A stretch of DNA of 64,000 nucleotides from Nitrosomonadales bacterium (GCA_016214695.1 JACRNY010000004.1:248001-312000), one strand, 5' to 3'. Counted from the stretch's first letter, positions 53,542-63,256 are shown. Program-made: numbers and translations. The notes: generated by a model from the sequence alone, not told the origin.

Positions 53542-54447
53542 ATGGACATCAATCACTATTCCGAGGCAAGCGCCTCGCTCAAGACGGTACGCGACTGCCT
53601 GCGCTTCGCGGTGAGCCGCTTCAATGAAGCCGAGCTGTTCTTCGGCCACGGCAGCGAGAACGCCTTCGACGAGGCGGCCTACCTCATCCTGCATACCCTG
53701 CATCTGCCACTGGACCGGCTGGATCCCTTCCTCGATGCCAGCCTCACGCAATCGGAGATCTATGATGTGCTGGACGTCATCGAGCGCCGTGCCGAGCAAC
53801 GCATCCCCGCCGCCTATCTGACCAACCAGGCCTGGCTGGGAGATTTCTCCTTCTACGTGGACGAACGCGTGCTGGTGCCGCGCTCGTTCATCGCCGAACT
53901 GCTGCGCGACCAGCTCGCCCCGTGGATAAACGATGCGGAGCGCGTGCACAATGTGCTGGACATGTGCACTGGCAGCGGTTGCCTCGCCATCCTGGCAGCG
54001 CATGCCTTCCCGGCAGCGCATGTCGATGCCGTCGACCTTTCTGCCGACGCACTGGATGTCGCACAGTACAACGTGACAGACTACGCGCTTGAGGATCGCA
54101 TCTCGCTGATAGAGTCGGACCTGTTCGCCCAGCTCCAGGGTAAAAAATATGACCTCATCATCAGCAACCCGCCTTATGTCGATGCTCCCTCGGTCGCTGC
54201 CTTGCCGCAGGAGTACAAATACGAACCCCAACTCGCGCTGGGCAGCGGCAGCGACGGATTGAATGCGACCCGCATCATCCTCGAACATGCCGCGGAGCAC
54301 CTGAGCAGCAACGGCATCCTGGTGGTCGAGATCGGCCACAACCGCGACGCGCTCGAGGCCGCTTACCCCAATCTGCCGTTCACCTGGATGAACGTCAGCG
54401 CCGGAGATGAGTTCGTGTTCATGCTGCACCGGAACGATCTGATGTAA
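53542..54447 (+). CDS. prmB: 50S ribosomal protein L3 N5-glutamine methyltransferase
   Basis: SAM-dependent methyltransferase of the HemK/PrmB family, 301 residues. An N-terminal helical domain (about 1-100) precedes the Rossmann domain, with VLDMCTGSGCLAILAAHAFP as SAM motif I and the catalytic NPPY (IISNPPYVDAPSVA). The N-terminal type (FAVSRFNEAELFFGHGSENA) and ALGSGSDGLNATRII fit PrmB, which methylates L3, rather than PrmC, which methylates release factors. The stop overlaps the hpnC start by one base (TAATG). Confidence 0.93.
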   Translation: MDINHYSEASASLKTVRDCLRFAVSRFNEAELFFGHGSENAFDEAAYLILHTLHLPLDRLDPFLDASLTQSEIYDVLDVIERRAEQRIPAAYLTNQAWLGDFSFYVDERVLVPRSFIAELLRDQLAPWINDAERVHNVLDMCTGSGCLAILAAHAFPAAHVDAVDLSADALDVAQYNVTDYALEDRISLIESDLFAQLQGKKYDLIISNPPYVDAPSVAALPQEYKYEPQLALGSGSDGLNATRIILEHAAEHLSSNGILVVEIGHNRDALEAAYPNLPFTWMNVSAGDEFVFMLHRNDLM

Positions 54448-55262
54448 TGCCGGTCGACCATTACGAGAACTTCCCCGTCGCCTCCATCCTGATGCCGAAA
54501 CGGCTGCGCAAGCCGGTGGCAGCCATCTATCACTTTGCCCGCGCCGCCGATGACATCGCCGACGAGGGTGATTTGCCCGATACGGAGCGCCTGCAACAAC
54601 TCGACGAGTTTCGCGATGAGCTGACGCACATCGCGAACGGCGAGACGCCGCTGTCACCGCTGTTCAAACACCTCGCCGCCGAGATCGGCGCGCACCACCT
54701 GCCCCTACAGCCCTTCCACGACCTGCTCGATGCCTTCTCGCAGGATGTGGTGAAGAAACGCTACGCCAACTACGAAGAGCTGCTGGACTATTGCCGCCGC
54801 TCGGCCAATCCTGTGGGCAATCTGCTGCTGCATCTGTACGAGGATGCGACGCCGGTCAACATCGCCTACTCCGATGCGATCTGTACGGCATTGCAACTCA
54901 TCAACTTCTGGCAGGATGTGGCCGGGGACTGGGGCATCGGCCGTGTCTATCTGCCGCAGGACGAGATGGCGCGCTTCGGCGTGAGCGAGGCGCAGATCGC
55001 ACAGGGGATCTGCAACGACAAATGGCGCGCCCTGCTGAAGTTCCAGGTGGATCGTGCCCGCGCGCTGATGCTGCAGGGCGCACCGCTCGGCTCGATACTG
55101 GGCGGGCGCATCGGCCTGGAGATGCGCATGATCATCGCCGGCGGGCTGCGCATCCTGGACAAGCTGGAAGCCGCCGATTACGACATGTTCAGACAGCGAC
55201 CGGTCTTGCGTCCGGTCGACTGGGTTATCATGCTGGCAAAAAGCGCCCCTATGCGTTTCTGA
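54447..55262 (+). CDS. hpnC: Squalene synthase-like protein HpnC (hydroxysqualene synthase)
   Basis: Trans-isoprenyl diphosphate synthase family, 271 residues. HpnC hydrolyses presqualene diphosphate to hydroxysqualene in the bacterial three-enzyme squalene route. The two Mg-binding Asp motifs are D35-D36-I-A-D39 and Q156-D157-V-A-G-D161. N-terminus HYENFPVASILMPKRLR is typical of HpnC. It starts at the prmB stop and is followed one base later by hpnD. Confidence 0.94.
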   Translation: MPVDHYENFPVASILMPKRLRKPVAAIYHFARAADDIADEGDLPDTERLQQLDEFRDELTHIANGETPLSPLFKHLAAEIGAHHLPLQPFHDLLDAFSQDVVKKRYANYEELLDYCRRSANPVGNLLLHLYEDATPVNIAYSDAICTALQLINFWQDVAGDWGIGRVYLPQDEMARFGVSEAQIAQGICNDKWRALLKFQVDRARALMLQGAPLGSILGGRIGLEMRMIIAGGLRILDKLEAADYDMFRQRPVLRPVDWVIMLAKSAPMRF

Positions 55263-55263
55263 T

Positions 55264-56097
55264 ATGACTCCCGACCAATATTGCCAGGACAAGGCCGCTT
55301 CCAGCGGCTCCAGCTTCACCAGCAGCTTCCGCTTTCTGCCGAGGGACAAGCGCCGCGCCATGACGACCTTGTATGCCTTCTGCCGCGAGGTGGACGATGT
55401 GGTGGACGAGTGTTCGGATGCTAGCGTGGCGCGCACTACGCTCAACTGGTGGCGCAGCGAGGTCGCGGCCATCTATGGCGGGCAGCCCACCCACCCGGTC
55501 TGTCTGGCGCTGGTGGGCGTCGTTAGACAATTCAAGCTGCCGCAGGAGCACCTGCAGGAGATCATCGACGGCATGGAAATGGATCTCGACCAGCCGCGCT
55601 ACGCCGATTTCAAGTCTCTGCAACTGTATTGCTACCGCGTCGCCTCGGTGGTCGGCCTTCTGTCGGCGGAGATCTTCGGCTACAGTGACCGCCAGACGCT
55701 CAAATACGCGCACGACCTCGGTATCGCCTTCCAGCTCACCAACATCATCCGCGACGTTGGCGAAGACGCGCGGCGCAACCGCATCTACCTGCCGATGGAC
55801 GAGATGCAGCAGTTCGGTGTGACTGCGGCGGACATCCTCAATGCGCGCGAAAGCGAAAACTTCCACAAGCTGATGGCGTTCCAGATCGAACGCGCACGGC
55901 AGTATTACCGGCAGGCATTCGACCATCTGCCGGATGAGGATCGCAAGGCCCAGCGCGCCGGACTGATCATGGCCGCGATCTACCAAGCTGTGCTGGACGA
56001 GGTCGAAGCCAGCGGCTGCCATGTGCTCAGGGAACGCGTCTCGCTGACGATGCGTTACAAACTGTGGCTGGCGTTCAAGGCATGGCTCAGGAATTGA
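55264..56097 (+). CDS. hpnD: Presqualene diphosphate synthase HpnD
   Basis: Condenses two farnesyl diphosphates to presqualene diphosphate; 277 residues. Mg-binding motifs D44-D45-V-V-D48 and D164-V-G-E-D168; conserved SFRFLPRDKRRAMTTLYAFCR and RIYLPMDEMQQFGV. Encoded directly after hpnC and overlapping the start of hpnE by 16 bases, the normal hpnCDE order. Confidence 0.95.
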   Translation: MTPDQYCQDKAASSGSSFTSSFRFLPRDKRRAMTTLYAFCREVDDVVDECSDASVARTTLNWWRSEVAAIYGGQPTHPVCLALVGVVRQFKLPQEHLQEIIDGMEMDLDQPRYADFKSLQLYCYRVASVVGLLSAEIFGYSDRQTLKYAHDLGIAFQLTNIIRDVGEDARRNRIYLPMDEMQQFGVTAADILNARESENFHKLMAFQIERARQYYRQAFDHLPDEDRKAQRAGLIMAAIYQAVLDEVEASGCHVLRERVSLTMRYKLWLAFKAWLRN

Positions 56098-57383
56098 AGG
56101 TCGGCATCGTCGGCGGCGGATATGCCGGCATGGCAGCGGCAGCCGAACTCGCTTCCCGCGATATCCCCGTCACCGTGTTTGAAAGCGCCAAACAGCTTGG
56201 CGGCCGCGCCCGCGGCGTGCAATACAACGACACCCAGCTCGACAACGGTCAGCATCTGTTGCTCGGCTGTTACCGCGAGACCCTGCGCCTGATCGAACTG
56301 GTCGGCGGCGATGTCGAGCAGGATTTCCTGCGCCTGCCGCTGCAGCTCGATCTGCATGGTCACTTCTCGCTGCGCGCTCCGCGCCTGCCCGCCCCGCTCC
56401 ATTTGCTCGTCGCCTTGCTCGCTGCACAAGGATTAAGCTGGGGTGAACGCATCAAGGCAGCGCGCTTCATGCTCGCCCTGCGCGGCATGCGATTCAGGCT
56501 GGACCATGACATGACCGTTGCCGAATTGCTCAGGCAACACGGGCAGGATGCCGACCTCGCGCTCAAGCTGTGGGAACCGCTGTGCATCGCGGCATTGAAC
56601 ACCCCGCTGCAGAAAGCTTCCGCACAGGTATTGTTGAACGTATTGCGCGACGCGCTTAATCGCAAACGCGCCGATAGCGACATGCTGTTGCCGCGCATCG
56701 ACTTCACCACCCTTTTCCCGCAACGCGCCGCAGAATATATCGAGCGGCATGGCGGCAAGGTCCATCTTTCAAATGGAGCGGGCGCCATCATCCCCAGGGA
56801 TTCCGGCATCGAGATCGTCTCCGCACATGGCGGTGAAACCTTCAGCCATGTCATCTGCGCCGCATCACCGACCGTCGCTGCCGATCTGTTGCGTACGATC
56901 GACGCTCTCGCGGAAACGGTCAACCACATCGACAGGCTGGAACAGCAACCGATCTACACCGTCTACCTGCAATACCCCGCTCATGTAAGCTTGCCTCATG
57001 CCATGATCGGCCTGCATCGTTGCATCAGCCAATGGCTGTTCGACAAAGGGCAGATCGGCGGGCAGCACGGCCTGCTTGCCGCAGTGATCAGCGCAGAAGG
57101 AGTCCATCAGGAATTGCCCCAGGAAGAATTGGCGCAAAAGGTCATCGCGGAGTTGCAACGGGAATTCGGCATCGATACGGCGCCGCTGTGGTTCAAGGTC
57201 ATCGCCGAGAAGCGCGCCACCTTCTGCTGTTCACCCGGCCTGCGACGTCCGTCGCAGCAGACCGCCATTCCCGGCTTGTTGCTCGCCGGCGACTACACGG
57301 CGGGGGATTATCCGGCGACGCTGGAAGGTACCGTGCTCAGCGGAACACACTGCGCCCGGCTTTGCCTGCCCGGACGAAAATAG
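56082..57383 (+). CDS. hpnE: Hydroxysqualene dehydroxylase HpnE
   Basis: FAD-dependent amine-oxidase-like reductase of 433 residues that turns hydroxysqualene into squalene, the hopanoid precursor. The N-terminal dinucleotide fold is VGIVGGGYAGMAAAAEL (residues about 7-23), followed by GGRARGVQ. The C-terminal FAD segment is GLLLAGDYTAGDYPATLEGTVLSG. The ATG at 56082 lies inside hpnD. Squalene-hopene cyclase (hpnF/shc) is not in this window. The 3' end overlaps the convergent DUF3025 gene by 76 bases. Confidence 0.94.
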   Translation: MAQELKVGIVGGGYAGMAAAAELASRDIPVTVFESAKQLGGRARGVQYNDTQLDNGQHLLLGCYRETLRLIELVGGDVEQDFLRLPLQLDLHGHFSLRAPRLPAPLHLLVALLAAQGLSWGERIKAARFMLALRGMRFRLDHDMTVAELLRQHGQDADLALKLWEPLCIAALNTPLQKASAQVLLNVLRDALNRKRADSDMLLPRIDFTTLFPQRAAEYIERHGGKVHLSNGAGAIIPRDSGIEIVSAHGGETFSHVICAASPTVAADLLRTIDALAETVNHIDRLEQQPIYTVYLQYPAHVSLPHAMIGLHRCISQWLFDKGQIGGQHGLLAAVISAEGVHQELPQEELAQKVIAELQREFGIDTAPLWFKVIAEKRATFCCSPGLRRPSQQTAIPGLLLAGDYTAGDYPATLEGTVLSGTHCARLCLPGRK

Positions 57384-58186
57384 CGGCTGTTCTCGTAGTA
57401 ACTCTCGCATTCGTTGTCTTTGCTCCATCCCGGCACGCCGAGTAACGGCACCGGCGTCAACTCGCGCGTACTGCTGCAGTGCTCCGGCACACAGAGGTAT
57501 TCGGCCAGTCGCTCGTCCAGATGGGCAAGCCGCTGCTGCAGCGGCCAGGCAAAAAAATCCTGTCTCACCGGCAACAACAGCCCCTGCCCCGTCATTCCGA
57601 CGTAGGGCTGCAAGGCCTTTTCATACAGGCCGTGGCCGAACAGATAGAAATCCATGCTGTTTCGCACATCCGCACGTCGCTGCCAAAACAGCTCTTTCCA
57701 GCGAAAATCGCGCAACAGTCCGGCCAGTTCAGCATCTGCACACGGCACGATGACTCCAGATTCATCCAACAGGGTATTGGTGTCACGAACCGCGCCGCGC
57801 TGGCTGTGCGTCGTTTCGCCCCGCTCCATTGTCAGCGCGCGATAGTGGCGCACGTTGATCGCTGCCTTGGCCTTGGGAAAAGTGAGCCATACCAGGGCAT
57901 TCAGCAGATCGTGCCAGTTGTCCGGCCGGGTCGCCACTTCACCGCTCAGATAGCAGCGCGGCTCGTATTGCGCCTCGAAAGACAGCTTGCCGTATTCCTG
58001 TGGCACAAACCGCAGGGCTTTCCCGTTCTGCACTCTGATCACCGGCTGTCTGCCAGCCAGCAGTTCGTTGCATTCCGACAGTGTCGGGAAGCCTTCTGCA
58101 TCGAGGCGCTCGATGATCTGGTGCAGCGGGCAGAACGAATGCAACTCCAGTAGCGACTCTTTGTTCCATTCCGGTATCGTTTTCAT
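57308..58186 (-). CDS. DUF3025-family protein
   Basis: A soluble 292-residue protein of the DUF3025 family, common in Beta- and Gammaproteobacteria. Characteristic parts are LNALVWLTFPKAKAAIN near residue 95-110, TQRGAVRDTNTLLDESGV-like SQRGAVRDTNTLLDESG, MDFYLFGHGLYEKALQPYVGMTGQG, and VPLLGVPGW near the C-terminus. Function unknown. The last 25 codons overlap hpnE on the opposite strand, and the overlapping tail (SRYFRPGRQ onward) is past the usual family end. Confidence 0.85.
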   Translation of the reverse strand: MKTIPEWNKESLLELHSFCPLHQIIERLDAEGFPTLSECNELLAGRQPVIRVQNGKALRFVPQEYGKLSFEAQYEPRCYLSGEVATRPDNWHDLLNALVWLTFPKAKAAINVRHYRALTMERGETTHSQRGAVRDTNTLLDESGVIVPCADAELAGLLRDFRWKELFWQRRADVRNSMDFYLFGHGLYEKALQPYVGMTGQGLLLPVRQDFFAWPLQQRLAHLDERLAEYLCVPEHCSSTRELTPVPLLGVPGWSKDNECESYYENSRYFRPGRQSRAQCVPLSTVPSSVAG

Positions 58187-58296
58187 GCCGCCAGTTTATC
58201 CGAATCGCACGCCGCAACACATTCTTCGCGGCTTGTGGTAACTTGCGAATCATTCATGGAATGGTGCTGCGTTATGGACCAGCCCGAGGAGAGAAA

Positions 58297-58794
58297 ATGA
58301 ACGAGTTAGATGCCATTCAAGCGAGTCTCGCCAGTTTCACCAAGCGCCTCGACGAAGTCTCCAGCGACCGCTTGAACGAGTTGCGCAAATGTTCCTTCTT
58401 CGACCCTATCCCCAGCGAGTGGCTGAAACCCGTTGCCGAGCAATCCGGGATCAGGACTTTCGCTGCGGGCGACTGCCTCACTGAGGAAGGGGATGATATG
58501 GATGCGTTCTATGTCATTCTGTTCGGCACAGCCACGGTGTATTACAGCCGCAAAGTGGTCGGCACGATACGCAGCGGCGAGTGCATCGGCGAAGGGATGT
58601 TCTTCGCCAACGAGAACATCTCGCGTTCGGCAACAGTCATCGCTGATGGACAGCTGATCGCTGCCGAATTCAGGAAGGACGGTATCGATCGCCTGAGCGG
58701 CGAGGCGAAAGCCTATATGGACAAGGCCCTGCTGCTGGCCATGTTCAAGAAACTGCAGGGAGCGAATCGCAAGATCGAAGAGTTGTTGCGTTAA
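58297..58794 (+). CDS. Cyclic-nucleotide-binding (Crp-like sensor) domain protein
   Basis: A 165-residue protein holding a single cNMP-binding beta-roll (about 35-130). FFDPIPSEWLKPVAEQSGIR opens it, then FAAGDCLTEEGDDMDAFYVILFGTATV and the phosphate-cassette region GECIGEGMFFANENISRSATV. There is no DNA-binding helix-turn-helix; a helical tail follows. The usual Arg of a cAMP cassette is at R128-like SRSATV, but ligand specificity cannot be told. The ATG at 58297 follows GAGGAGAG. It lies upstream of the orphan parA gene. Confidence 0.85.
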   Translation: MNELDAIQASLASFTKRLDEVSSDRLNELRKCSFFDPIPSEWLKPVAEQSGIRTFAAGDCLTEEGDDMDAFYVILFGTATVYYSRKVVGTIRSGECIGEGMFFANENISRSATVIADGQLIAAEFRKDGIDRLSGEAKAYMDKALLLAMFKKLQGANRKIEELLR

Positions 58795-58949
58795 AAGGAA
58801 AGGTAGTCGGACCTTGCGAAGGCGACACCAAGCTGATGCTGTATACCTGTAACTGATCATGGCTCCGGCTCGCCCACCCCGCGGCGGGCCGCTGTAGATA
58901 CCCTTATTTCCTCATATCCCATGGCGATTTCGGCTAGAATCCGAGGCGT

Positions 58950-59717
58950 ATGAGTATCATCGCTGTGTTCAATCAAAAGGGCGGAGTCGGTAAGACCACT
59001 ACCGCAGTCAATCTCGCTGCAGCACTGTCGCGGAGCGGTCGCACGACCTATGGTATCGACCTCGACCCGCAGGCCCAATTCACCTCCATCGCCAACGTCA
59101 CCGTAAAATCGGGAAGCGACACCGTGCTGGGCTTGTTCCAGCATAACCGCCCGCTGCAGGGGCTGGTGCTGGAGTCCCCCAGCAACATCAAGGTCATTCC
59201 GTCGCATACCGAGCTATCCAAGGTCGATGCCTTGTATGGCAAGGGGTTCAATGTCGTCAACAAGCTCAACAATGCACTCCAGGCCGAACGCTTTGGCGGC
59301 AAAGACACCCCGGTTGTGATCGACTGCAGCCCGCTGGTCGGCGTGCTGTCGCTGAATGCGATTTTTGCCTGCAGCGGGCTGATCGTACCGATCTCGGCCG
59401 ACCACCTCTCCACCAAGGGTGCGATACAGATCGAAAAGACGCTGAGTGCGCTGGAGCAGGTACTCAAGCGCCGTGTTCCCCGCCGCTACCTGATCACACG
59501 CTTCGACGGACGCCGCCGTATGGCCTGGGATGTGCTGAAAATCGTGGAAGAGCATTTCGGGGTCGATGTGTGCAAGACCCGCATCTCGGAGAACGTCAGT
59601 CTGGCCGAAAGTCCGGCATTGAATAAAACGGTATATGAGCATGCGCCGGACAGCCGCGGCGCGCACGATTACGATGATCTGCTCAAGGAGTTGATGTCCG
59701 ACGGATTCATCGAGTGA
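58950..59717 (+). CDS. ParA-family ATPase without a ParB partner
   Basis: A 255-residue deviant-Walker-A ATPase: QKGGVGKTTTAVNLAAAL at residues 9-26, DLDPQAQ near 37-43, and VVIDCSPLVGVLSLNA as the Walker B region. Such proteins position plasmids, chromosomes, chemoreceptors, carboxysomes or other cargo. There is no parB, parS-like repeat or cheA nearby, so it is an orphan whose cargo is unknown. It overlaps nothing and ends 4 bases before the convergent 71-residue gene. Confidence 0.9.
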   Translation: MSIIAVFNQKGGVGKTTTAVNLAAALSRSGRTTYGIDLDPQAQFTSIANVTVKSGSDTVLGLFQHNRPLQGLVLESPSNIKVIPSHTELSKVDALYGKGFNVVNKLNNALQAERFGGKDTPVVIDCSPLVGVLSLNAIFACSGLIVPISADHLSTKGAIQIEKTLSALEQVLKRRVPRRYLITRFDGRRRMAWDVLKIVEEHFGVDVCKTRISENVSLAESPALNKTVYEHAPDSRGAHDYDDLLKELMSDGFIE

Positions 59718-59721
59718 CGGG

Positions 59722-59937
59722 TCAGCGGGATATCAGCGAGAGGATATCCTCGACCGACATGGTCTGCTGCCCACCCCGGCTTTCGTCCGACTGTTTGGCA
59801 TTGCAACTGACGATCTCGCAATAACGGTACATCTGCCGCAGTTTGCGCTCCGCCTCAGCTTCATCCTTGCCGGCGATCACGATGCTTTCCACTTTCTGGC
59901 CATCGCGCGTCAGTATCGAGAAATCAAACTTCTGCAT
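59722..59937 (-). CDS. Small conserved-looking hypothetical protein
   Basis: A 71-residue soluble protein, MQKFDFSILTRDGQKVESIV at the start and EDILSLISR at the end. The pattern of a strand, then KDEAEAERKLRQMYRYCEI, suggests a small alpha/beta fold. It has two cysteines. It lies between rlmB and the convergent parA, downstream of rlmB in the same direction (18 bases). The same strand as rlmB suggests co-transcription. Function unknown. Confidence 0.65.
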   Translation of the reverse strand: MQKFDFSILTRDGQKVESIVIAGKDEAEAERKLRQMYRYCEIVSCNAKQSDESRGGQQTMSVEDILSLISR

Positions 59938-59955
59938 CTCTACCCTCCTGCCGTT

Positions 59956-60702
59956 CTATTGTTTTGTAGCCGCCCTCTGCCTTCTTGCTTCATATAGACA
60001 TACGCCGGTACTGACAGACACGTTCAAGCTTTCCACACTACCCTGCATCGGGATACGCACCAGCTGATCGCAGGTTTCTTTGGTCAGGCGGCGCAGTCCC
60101 TCCCCCTCCGCTCCCAGCACCCATGCCACCGCGCCTTTGTGCTGCACATCATACAGATTTGTCTCGGCTTCGCCATCCATGCCGATCACCCAGATGTCCC
60201 GCTCCTGCAACTCGCGCAGGGTGCGCGCCAGATTGGTGACGGTGATATAGGGTACGGTCTGGGCGGCGCCGCAGGCGACCTTTTCCACCGTGGCATTGAT
60301 ACCCACGGCGCGGTCCTTGGGCGCGATCACCGCATGTACGCCAAAAGCATCGGCACTGCGCAGGCAGGCGCCCAGGTTGTGCGGATCCTGCACACCGTCC
60401 AGCACCAGCAACAGGGCCGGTTCGGTCAGTGTGTCCAGCACGTCGTCCAGATGCTGCACCTTCTGCGTCGCATTGACCCGTGCCGCCACACCCTGATGGC
60501 GTGCATTGCCGGCCATGCCGTCCAGGCGCTTGCTGTCGACCTGGATGACGCGTACGCCGTTGCTCTCTGCCAGTTTCAGCAGGTCGCGGGCGCGCGGGTC
60601 CTTGCGCTGCGGATCGACGAACACTTCCAGCACACTGTCGGCATTCTGGCGGATACGGGCGGTGACGGCATGGAAACCGTGGATGATGCGCGACTCAGCC
60701 AT
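59956..60702 (-). CDS. rlmB: 23S rRNA (guanosine-2251-2'-O-)-methyltransferase
   Basis: SPOUT-class methyltransferase of 248 residues that methylates Gm2251 in the peptidyl-transferase P loop. The N-terminal substrate-binding domain is [20 protein letters not shown]. The knotted SAM domain has [39 protein letters not shown] and [20 protein letters not shown], all hallmark motifs. The ATG at 60702 overlaps the last 8 bases of rnr; a 39-codon upstream extension is only a shadow inside rnr. The rnr-rlmB order is as in E. coli. Confidence 0.96.
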   Translation of the reverse strand: MAESRIIHGFHAVTARIRQNADSVLEVFVDPQRKDPRARDLLKLAESNGVRVIQVDSKRLDGMAGNARHQGVAARVNATQKVQHLDDVLDTLTEPALLLVLDGVQDPHNLGACLRSADAFGVHAVIAPKDRAVGINATVEKVACGAAQTVPYITVTNLARTLRELQERDIWVIGMDGEAETNLYDVQHKGAVAWVLGAEGEGLRRLTKETCDQLVRIPMQGSVESLNVSVSTGVCLYEARRQRAATKQ

Positions 60703-63007
60703 GGCGCTTGCCTGCCTTTCCGGTGCCTTTGCCGCCGGCCTTTCCTGTCTTCTCCGGTTTATGCGCCTTCCTGGGCAGTGGCGCCGCTCCCCAGGCGCCG
60801 ACATCGATAGGACCCGCACCTTCGACCACCACCTTCGTGGTCTCGCCTTCCAGCACGAAATCGATCTTGGTGCTTTCCATGTCGACGCGCACCACCTTCA
60901 CTCGTACGCGGTCGCCGAGGCGGTAGCGCTTGCCGGTGCGCTCGCCCAGCATCTGGTGCTTGGCGGCATCGAAGTGGTAGTAATCGGCGCCGAGTTCGGA
61001 AACGTGTACCAGACCTTCGACGTAAAGATCGTCCAGCGCCACGAACAGACCGAAACCGGTGACCGAGGAGATGGTGCCATCGAATACACTGCCCAGATGG
61101 TCGCGCATGTAGAAGCACTTGAGCCAGGCTTCCACATCGCGGGTGGCATCGTCGGCACGACGTTCGGTCATCGAGCAATGCACGCCAAGCTCGGCCCATT
61201 TCAGCTGCGGCTTGTATTGCTTTCCTTCCAGCACGGCCTTGATGGCACGGTGCACCAGCAGGTCGGGATAACGGCGGATGGGCGAGGTGAAGTGCGCATA
61301 GGCTTCGTAGCCCAGGCCGAAGTGCCCCAGGTTCTCCGGCGCATACACCGCCTGGCGCAGCGAGCGCAGCATCACGGTCTGCAGCAGGCCGGCATCGGGA
61401 CGGCCCTTGATCTGCTTGAGCAGCTTGGAATAATCCGCGGCCTGCGGATCGTCACCGCCGCCCAGTTGCAGGCCGAACTCCTTGAAGAACTCGCGCACCG
61501 CTTCCAGTTTCTCCGGCGTCGGACCTTCGTGTACGCGGTACAACACCGGATGCTCATGCTCCTTCAGGAAAGCCGCCGCGCACACGTTGGCCGCGAGCAT
61601 GCATTCCTCGATCAGCTTGTGCGCGTCGTTACGGATCACCGGCACGATCTTCTCGATCTTGCCGTTTTCATTGAAGATCATCTGCGTCTCGACCGTCTCG
61701 AAATCGATGGCACCGCGCTTGGCGCGCGCCTGCAGCAAGGTCTGGAACAGCTTGTACAGGTTGTTGATATGCGGCAATACGGCCGCATACTCGCGCGCAT
61801 TGTCGCCCTGCGGATTCTCCAGCATATCAGCGACCTTGGTGTAGGTCAGGCGCGCGTGCGAGAACATCACCGAGGGATAGAAGCGGTACTTGCCGATCTC
61901 GCCCTCTGCGCTGATCTGCATGTCACACACCATGCATAACCGCTCGACATTGGGGTTGAGCGAACACAGACCATTGGACAGTTCTTCCGGCAGCATCGGG
62001 ATCACACGGCGCGGGAAATACACCGAGTTGCCGCGATTGATCGCTTCCTTGTCCAGCGCATCGCCCGCTTTCACATAAGCGCTCACGTCGGCGATGGCGA
62101 CCACGAGGCGGAAGCCTTGGCTGTTAGGCTCGCAATACACCGCATCGTCGAAATCGCGCGCGGTCTCGCCGTCTATGGTCACCAGCGGCAGCTTGGCCAC
62201 GCTTTCGCGTCCGGCATAGTCGGCCGGTCTGACTTCCGGCGAGAAAGCCTTGGCTTGTTTCTCGGCGTCGTGCGGAAACTCGTTGGGCAAGTCGTGCTTG
62301 CGCAGTGCGATCTCGATCTCCATGCCCGGATCGGCATAGTTGCCCAGCACTTCGACGATGCGGCCGATGGGCTGCGCATGCTTGGACGGCTGCTGCATGA
62401 TCTCCAGCATCACCACCTGACCGGCCTTGGCTCCGCCTGAGGCTCCCGGTGCGACCAGGAAATCCTGGCTGATGCGGCGGTTCTCGGCCACCACGAACTG
62501 GATGCCGTGTTCTTCGTACAGGCGCCCGACCACGCGTGTATTGGCATTTTCCAGCACTTCCACGATCTTGGCCTCGCGCCGACCGCGCCGGTCTTCGCCG
62601 CCGACTCGTGCCATCACGGTATCGCCGTGCAGCACCTTGTGCATCTCCTTCTCGCTCAGGACGAGGTCGGGGCTGCCGTCGTCCGGGATCAGGAAACCGA
62701 AGCCGTCCGGATGCCCCTGCACCTTACCCTTGACGAGGTCGAGCTTGTCCACCTGACAGATGGCGCCCTTGCGGTTGCGCATGATCTGGCCGTCACGCTC
62801 CATGGCGCGCAGACGCCGGCTGAACAGCTCTTCTTCGTGGCCCTCGATATCAAGCAGGCCGCAAAGCTCGTCCTGCTCCACCGGCACCCCCCTTTCGGCC
62901 AGCAACTGCAGGATGTACTCGCGGCTGGGCAAGGGATTTTCGTATTGCTCGCGCTCCCGTTCCAGGAAGGGGTCGAGTTCGCGGATATTTTTTTTCTTCT
63001 TCATCAT
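60695..63007 (-). CDS. rnr: Ribonuclease R
   Basis: Processive 3'-5' exoribonuclease of the RNB family that degrades structured RNA. The product has 770 residues: an N-terminal winged-helix region ([21 protein letters not shown]), cold-shock domains, the RNB catalytic core with the Asp cluster in [16 protein letters not shown] and ADVSAYV, and a C-terminal S1 domain ([20 protein letters not shown]). A Lys/Gly-rich tail follows. The ATG at 63007 is preceded by TAGGA; a GTG two codons earlier and a second ATG are alternatives. Divergent from tRNA-Leu. Confidence 0.97.
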   Translation of the reverse strand: MMKKKKNIRELDPFLEREREQYENPLPSREYILQLLAERGVPVEQDELCGLLDIEGHEEELFSRRLRAMERDGQIMRNRKGAICQVDKLDLVKGKVQGHPDGFGFLIPDDGSPDLVLSEKEMHKVLHGDTVMARVGGEDRRGRREAKIVEVLENANTRVVGRLYEEHGIQFVVAENRRISQDFLVAPGASGGAKAGQVVMLEIMQQPSKHAQPIGRIVEVLGNYADPGMEIEIALRKHDLPNEFPHDAEKQAKAFSPEVRPADYAGRESVAKLPLVTIDGETARDFDDAVYCEPNSQGFRLVVAIADVSAYVKAGDALDKEAINRGNSVYFPRRVIPMLPEELSNGLCSLNPNVERLCMVCDMQISAEGEIGKYRFYPSVMFSHARLTYTKVADMLENPQGDNAREYAAVLPHINNLYKLFQTLLQARAKRGAIDFETVETQMIFNENGKIEKIVPVIRNDAHKLIEECMLAANVCAAAFLKEHEHPVLYRVHEGPTPEKLEAVREFFKEFGLQLGGGDDPQAADYSKLLKQIKGRPDAGLLQTVMLRSLRQAVYAPENLGHFGLGYEAYAHFTSPIRRYPDLLVHRAIKAVLEGKQYKPQLKWAELGVHCSMTERRADDATRDVEAWLKCFYMRDHLGSVFDGTISSVTGFGLFVALDDLYVEGLVHVSELGADYYHFDAAKHQMLGERTGKRYRLGDRVRVKVVRVDMESTKIDFVLEGETTKVVVEGAGPIDVGAWGAAPLPRKAHKPEKTGKAGGKGTGKAGKRHG

Positions 63008-63053
63008 TGACACAAATTCCTATAGCAATTAAAGTGCGCACCCTCGAAGCAAT

Positions 63054-63140
63054 GCCCAGATGGCGGAATTGGTAGACGCACTAGGTTCAGGTCCTAGCGG
63101 TGGCAACACTGTGGAGGTTCGAGTCCTCTTCTGGGCACCA
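63054..63140 (+). tRNA. tRNA-Leu, anticodon CAG
   Basis: An 87-base class II tRNA with encoded CCA. The acceptor stem GCCCAGA/TCTGGGC is perfect. The anticodon stem CTAGG/CCTAG encloses the loop TTCAGGT, so the anticodon is CAG, reading the CUG codon dominant in this G+C-rich genome. A long variable arm and the T-loop GGTTCGAGTCC complete it. A terminator follows 12 bases after the end. Confidence 0.95.
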
Positions 63141-63152
63141 ATATCAAACAAG

Positions 63153-63178
63153 ACGGTTCGCGCAAGCGAGCCGTTTTT
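63153..63178 (+). terminator. Intrinsic terminator after tRNA-Leu
   Basis: ACGGTTCGC (63153-63161) pairs with GCGAGCCGT (63166-63174), one G-U pair, loop GCAA, followed by TTTT. Ends the tRNA transcript. Confidence 0.8.
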
Positions 63179-63199
63179 GTTTATATCTACGTTTTCCAA

Positions 63200-63231
63200 A
63201 TAAAAACACGCACCGCCTTGGCGATGCGTGC
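63200..63231 (-). terminator. Intrinsic terminator after purA
   Basis: On the minus strand GCACGCATCGCC pairs with GGCGGTGCGTGT around a two-base AA turn (63206-63231) and runs into TTTTATTT. It lies 26 bases beyond the purA stop. Confidence 0.8.
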
Positions 63232-63256
63232 TCGTTTCTACCGTTTGAATCACCGC

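Noticed and set aside
60703-60819. 39-codon N-terminal extension of RlmB
   Set aside because: Lies inside rnr and is Arg/Pro-rich; the family N-terminus starts at [10 protein letters not shown].
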